NCBI RefSeq assembly: GCF_003590095.1
Contig: NC_039491.1
Span: 2,790,001-2,854,000 of the forward strand
DNA length: 64,000 nucleotides
Reading direction: 5' to 3'
Source of the DNA: Trichoplusia ni
Lineage: Eukaryota; Arthropoda; Insecta; Lepidoptera; Noctuidae
The notes under the pieces are model-generated. The model was given only the letters and a program-made list of their open reading frames with translations, was not told where the DNA came from and did no database searches. Below are positions 59,328 through 64,000 of this stretch, one piece after another. A program made the position numbers and the translations under genes. The stretch's first letter is position 1; each line of letters opens with the position of its first letter.

Positions 59328-60000
59328 TTAAATTCCTTGGTAATTTGTTGTAGAGATTTGTTTGTTCGTATGCATCTCTTGTGATATGAAGTCCTAGTGG
59401 CAGGAAAAGTTTCTTAAAAGGCTTTCTTGTAGTTGGAATAGTAAGGATAAAAGACTGGTTAACGAGAGTTAGACTCGCGACACTGAGGGTTGAATGATAA
59501 TAATGAGGCGTAGGACAAACGCGAACAAAACACTATATCTGAACTTTTGGTTACATATAATATTACTTTTAATTTGTGTGTTAATTAAGACCTACTTACA
59601 ACTAATTTTGATAACCGTTTGTGTAATTTTAGGAACCGCTTCAAATGACTAATACCATGTTGTTTTAGGAGGTAACCTAGGTAAGCGTATAAAACAACTG
59701 TTTATTTGTAGTTTAAAATGTAAACTTCGAGTATAAATTACTCTTTTGTATTTTTAATTAAAAATAAGCTTTAATAGACAGCGCCTCTAGTTGAGAAAAC
59801 CAATTGTACTAAGGTTCTACCTATTATGTACCCATTTTATTTTTTGGTGCTAGAGAATGAAATATATATTATGGTGTAATTATATTTAGGTTTAAAAATT
59901 TTAACACACACAAAATATGTTTATTTATTTATTTAAGATGAGTTAGTGTAAATAAAGTAACAATACAGAGAATTGGATTCAGTGGAGCGCGGGTAATGGC
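59328..60000. other. AT-rich gene-free stretch with a repeat tail
   Basis: 59463-59490 (gagttagactcgcgacactg) is the minus-strand end of the ggttccg family. A short ATTT run lies at 59918-59935. Confidence 0.35.
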
Positions 60001-60235
60001 GCGATTGTGAGGGTCCAAATCTCGTTAGTCAATAGTTGGCGTCAAGGGGCCTACCAGCACCCCATCAAGAAAGACTGCTGCAGAAGAGAAAGAGAGATAG
60101 AGCTCTACAAGGTATAGAGCAGCATCTCTGTCCCACACTAGCAACAGGGTTACTTTCAAAGTTAGTAGTAGCCCGCAGAGCCGCGAGAGCGCAACTTCCA
60201 AGAATAAAATTAGTTTGAATCTCTGTGAGGGTACC
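60001..60235 (+). repeat. Possible dispersed repeat ('gaaagagagatagagctctac')
   Basis: A moderately GC-rich segment has a purine run (gcagaagagaaagagagatag) and 'agcatctctgtcccacac', phrases I associate with a dispersed moth repeat. No second copy is in this window. The antisense 91-codon and sense 60-codon frames overlap each other and are unsupported. Confidence 0.3.
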
Positions 60236-63200
60236 ATGTAACTATCCAGACATTCTTTGTGTGCATTGGAGTGTAATCTGGAGAAAATATTTACTTTCAT
60301 TCCATTTGCAATGCTTATTATATTATCTTTAATATAAAAAGCAACGCGAAGAAAAAATTGAAAATTGCGGTCTTCTTTTCTAATTAGATAAGTCGATACC
60401 TTTTAGAAATTATTGTTTTACGTACCTTTTAAAAATTACTAAAAGTTGTATGTAAATGAGGAAAAATATGTCTGAAGAAGGTAGGCAACAGATGTTTAAA
60501 TTAATTAGAGTTTAAAATGAATAAAGTAGCAAGACGAACTGCTGTACAAATAAAATAATAATGTGATACTGATGCAGTCTGCGAATGAACGCGAACGCGA
60601 CGGTAGTAATTATCACAACATTAAAACTAAAAAGAAAATACATACGGTTTTTGAAATTCACACAAATATAGTATTAATTGTAGTATTTATGAAAAATCAC
60701 TCTATTCTTAAAAGCTCTTCATATTGTTGTGGAAGATACTGGTTTCTAATTAACTTTAGTTAAAAATTCTTTTATTGGGTTTAGGTACTTACTACTAAAA
60801 TTTCCAAGTCACAGCCATTTTTCTAATTACCATGGTAACCATCTCTGAATACATTATGTATGAACACGGTAAACTATAAACAGTTACCTTCAGCTATAAA
60901 CGAACTTATGAAGATGACGAAGCGAAATTAATGTATATGTATAATAAATGTATAAATTAGAAGTCAGGGAGCTCCGTCTCAATGTTACGCAAACAAAGAA
61001 CAAATTCTTTTGATTAAACGTAAAAATAGTTCGTCATCTGAATAGTAAATAGTTCGTACTAAGTTGATATAGGATAACTTTCTTTCTCTTTTCTATTACT
61101 GCAACAATGACTTTTAGAGTTTCTATTAGGACCTCAAGTTAAAGTATAATTATTTAAGCTGTGAATCATATATTCGTCTAAACTAGGTGCCCAGATGTTA
61201 CCACAACAAAAAAATGAAGTAGGGTCATAAACGAGCAATCGAGCCTAATTAATTATTCACGAGCAACGGCACTTTCTAGATTTTGAGCTAGCCAGCAACA
61301 ATTTGAAAAGAGTCACCTTGACATTATAAAGAATTACGTGTACCTATCATAAAACGTTTATATTAATTTACATAGTAAACAATAGTAATATAAACGGAGA
61401 TCGGTATGAAAGTCAAATAATATTATGGTACACCAATAAACATATGCATACTGAAATCACTTTGTCCCGAGGTTGGTGTACTTAACGGAATGACCTCCTT
61501 CGCTCTGGGCCTACGTAAACACAATCCTTGAGCCCTCCCCCTGTTACCTTCGCAAATACCTTCAGATATTAGATAATGTCCAAGAAAAACTATCGAACAT
61601 CAACGTATCCATTATTTATAATAAAATAGGACACTAATAAACTTGGTTTTTTATTGAATCTGGGCACCGAATGTTGAGTACACCTGCGGTTCCCTTGGAT
61701 AAAAATATACACTTATATACACTATGTAATTGTTTTTTACTGTATTACATACTTTTTCTTTACTATTCAATAAGGAACCCTATCGTAGGAAATGTATTTA
61801 TTAATTTAGTCGTCCACAGGTTGTTAACCTTGCATCCTCCAAATTTGATACACCAAAGGCTCGCCTGTACCGTCCTCGTTAAAACTTTTTCACAAAAAAG
61901 ATTTTTTTATTACTTGTCTTAGTGAAAATGTCAAGTCAATCGCCGACCCCTATCACAGATCGTTTCACCGCTCGCTTGGATCCCAGGGGAACGTGAAATC
62001 AACAAATCCTACCCAATTTGAGATGTCTTGTTACATTTCAGATAAATGCGAACTAAATCATGATTTTATCTCAAGTTAAATGTTAACAAATTATTACTAC
62101 GTGTATAAAAGAGTGCAACACTAAATCTGCAAATTCCTTCACTCACTCACATTTACTAAAACACTATAAGATGAAGGTAAATATAAGAAGTTAGGAAAAT
62201 TATCCAAACAATGCCAATTATTCGCGGCTTGCATCTTGTAGATGCGTAAATCGATTATCTTAAGTACTTCTTGTCACATCGCTCTCTTGATTCCACGCAT
62301 AGAACAGACCCGAAACACATAGAACCTTTTTCCTCTTTATAGAGATTTTAACATCGTTTAAATCGTTTGAAATGTCTCTACCGTTACTTTGCATCTGAAA
62401 ATGACAGAGTATTGAGTAAACATGATACTTATTATAAATGTCAGTTTTAGTATTTGGCTAATTGTATGAATACACTTTACGGTAAACTTGACCGATGTTA
62501 GCTAAGTTGACACACTTACGTCATATACCCCGTATACGCTAACAGGTATTAATGTGGAAAAATATACGCTTACCACATATCTCTCACGAGGCGCGTACAT
62601 TTCCGATTGTCATTTTGCTCAGTCGATATGAAGTGGGGAGGTAACGTCAGCCAGCTAATTAATGTAATATGGAGTAATCCTTTGTTTCTCTACACTTAAG
62701 CATACCTAGGTGTCCTCTCTAAAAAAGTTCCTAAGCATTTTTAAGGTAGGCCAGAAATTGTCTTGAATTATACTAACAACGAAATAGAGTGAGGAGACCA
62801 AATTAAAAATCGTTACAGACAAAAAATTAAATACTGTCATTTTGCTAACTGGCTCCATTAAATGGGTGGTTGTTGAGTATTCAGAGAATTACTAAGAAAT
62901 TAACTAAAAGACCTTGAAATGTTTAACCCCTTTTTGACTCTTTTATTCGGGAGCTCAGGTAGGTACGGTAGGTAGGAGCTAAAGTACACGAAGCTAAAAT
63001 GTATCCCCATTGTAAAAACTATCAGCGACATCTTAAATTTACCCATAAGTGAAATTATTTAGCACCAAAATACAAATTGAATGTGTTATTTGGGATGCAC
63101 ATAACTAAAAGATAATAGTACAATACTAAAAGAGAAACTCAGCAAAACGAATATCAGGAAGTATTAAAACCAATATACAATTCCATTAACCACCACTATA

Positions 63201-63830
63201 TAACTTAGATACATGTTTTATCACTGAAACACATTATATGATTGAGCTCGCGGGCTCGGAATAATAAAGAGTGACAGTAAATCGTAGCACTTTCCCATCG
63301 ACAATTTGCGGCAATTTTCCACTGAAGTCAATTGGCAGACAATTGAATCTTGATCGAAGATATAAACTGTTTTATGCACACGAATAATTTAACAACATAT
63401 ATACCTAAATACCATGTACATAATATTAGAATTGAGTAGGTAGATAGTTTAGAGTATTAAAATGAATTATGATAGAGCTGTTTGCACAAGCTTTGTTTTA
63501 TTAAATAACATTTATAAATGATCTCTGATGTGTAGGATTAATTTTCCCCTTTGATGACTTTTGCATCTAATTTTACTTCTAACCGTGTTAAACCATTCAT
63601 TTGGTCGAAAAACTAAAAGTTTTTGCAGCAGATAATGATGGCTTTCGCAAAATAAAATGTTCTTTGTGTAGATGAATATTTCTTTTACAACAATTATTAA
63701 TTTGTTCTTCATCGACTAAGCAGTGCTTGTTGGTCTTGTTACGACCAACGATAAAGTTTTAATTTTCTAAAGAATTCCGAAAGTTGAGATTGTTTCGCCT
63801 GATCAAAGTGTTTCGAAGAAACCCTGAGGG
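60236..63830. other. Long AT-rich gene-free stretch
   Basis: No coding exon, RNA gene or element end was recognised; frames up to 83 codons lack protein-like content. Upstream regulatory DNA of the gene starting at 63939 would lie here. Confidence 0.4.
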
Positions 63831-63938
63831 GTGTGTCGGGTGGGGGGGGGGCGGAGTCAGCCGGGACCTGCAACAGGTCCTGGTCCAGACGGGATCGATA
63901 CGGAGCCTGGGACATGCGCACTACGCATTGCAAACATC
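63831..63938 (+). promoter_or_regulatory. GC-rich 5' leader of the gene starting at 63939
   Basis: A GC-rich patch with a G10 run (63842-63851) is followed by a perfect hairpin GGACCTG-caa-CAGGTCC (63864-63880) and then the start codon. GC enrichment directly before a signal-peptide exon suggests the promoter-proximal region or 5' untranslated region. No TATA box is evident. Confidence 0.4.
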
Positions 63939-63981
63939 ATGCGCTCTCTGATACTGCTCTGCTTGTCATTACTATCGCCAG
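63939..63981 (+). CDS. First coding exon (signal peptide) of a gene that continues beyond the window
   Basis: The ATG has an A at -3 (aaacatcATG) and opens a 14-codon frame, MRSLILLCLSLLSP, plus one base. It then meets cgccag|gtatgt, a good splice donor; the exon ends at 63981 in phase 1. One arginine followed by an unbroken hydrophobic run is a classic signal-peptide start, so the product is probably secreted or membrane-bound. Many secreted insect proteins begin with a tiny signal exon like this. The mature protein is outside the window, so no family can be named. It is too short to be significant by length alone; support comes from the combination of start context, hydrophobicity and donor. 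Confidence 0.55.
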
Positions 63982-64000
63982 GTATGTTAAATAGCACTTT

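Noticed and set aside
60025..60300. 91-codon minus-strand frame with hydrophobic stretches
   Set aside because: It overlaps a sense frame and a repeat-like segment and has no other support.

Overview
This window looks like nuclear DNA from a moth or butterfly, most probably a noctuid-type moth. It is AT-rich, gene-poor and has GT-AG introns. It carries repeat families that I know from Lepidoptera: short Lep1-type Helitrons, the 'tcatcatcctagccttttcccaac' interspersed repeat, Jockey-like LINEs with a 'gaataaatgattttga' tail, and tRNA-headed SINEs. The species assignment is inference from memory of these families, not a search result.

Two host genes are supported. The first is a spliced gene on the + strand at 35.3-38.0 kb: four coding exons (35304-35534, 36188-36291, 36378-36493, 36587-37467) join in frame into a 443-residue, disordered, basic and proline-rich protein with eight R-R/K-x-S sites. 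I cannot name it. Its start codon lies just after a splice acceptor, so a 5' exon lies upstream; a GC-rich block ending in a splice donor at 31.04 kb is a candidate. The second is the first coding exon of a secreted or membrane protein at the right edge (63939-63981); the rest lies outside the window.

Most of the remaining identifiable sequence is transposon-derived. From left to right: a 5'-truncated LINE with an almost open reverse transcriptase frame (2.2-5.3 kb); a copy of the tcatcatcc repeat (6.5 kb); GC-rich blocks at 10.6 and 30.8 kb that may be promoters; a complete 1.54-kb non-autonomous hAT element with an 8-bp target duplication (18.89-20.43 kb); a MITE nested in an older repeat (20.78-21.25 kb); LINE, Helitron and SINE debris (22-27.9 kb); a complete 555-bp Harbinger-type element that keeps a short transposase-like start (28.3-28.9 kb); the host gene (35.3-38 kb); a tcatcatcc repeat with a perfect 13-bp target duplication (42.1 kb); a LINE C-terminal pseudogene (43.7 kb); a LINE tail and a short SINE-like insertion (47 kb); two Helitrons (54.3-55.1 kb); a MITE (56.4 kb); and an internally inverted insertion with a 15-bp target duplication (59.2 kb). 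No rRNA, functional tRNA, CRISPR array or operon is visible. Long stretches at 0.2-2.1, 7-15.6, 29-33, 38-42, 49-53 and 60-63.8 kb hold only AT-rich intronic or intergenic sequence with nothing I can assign.
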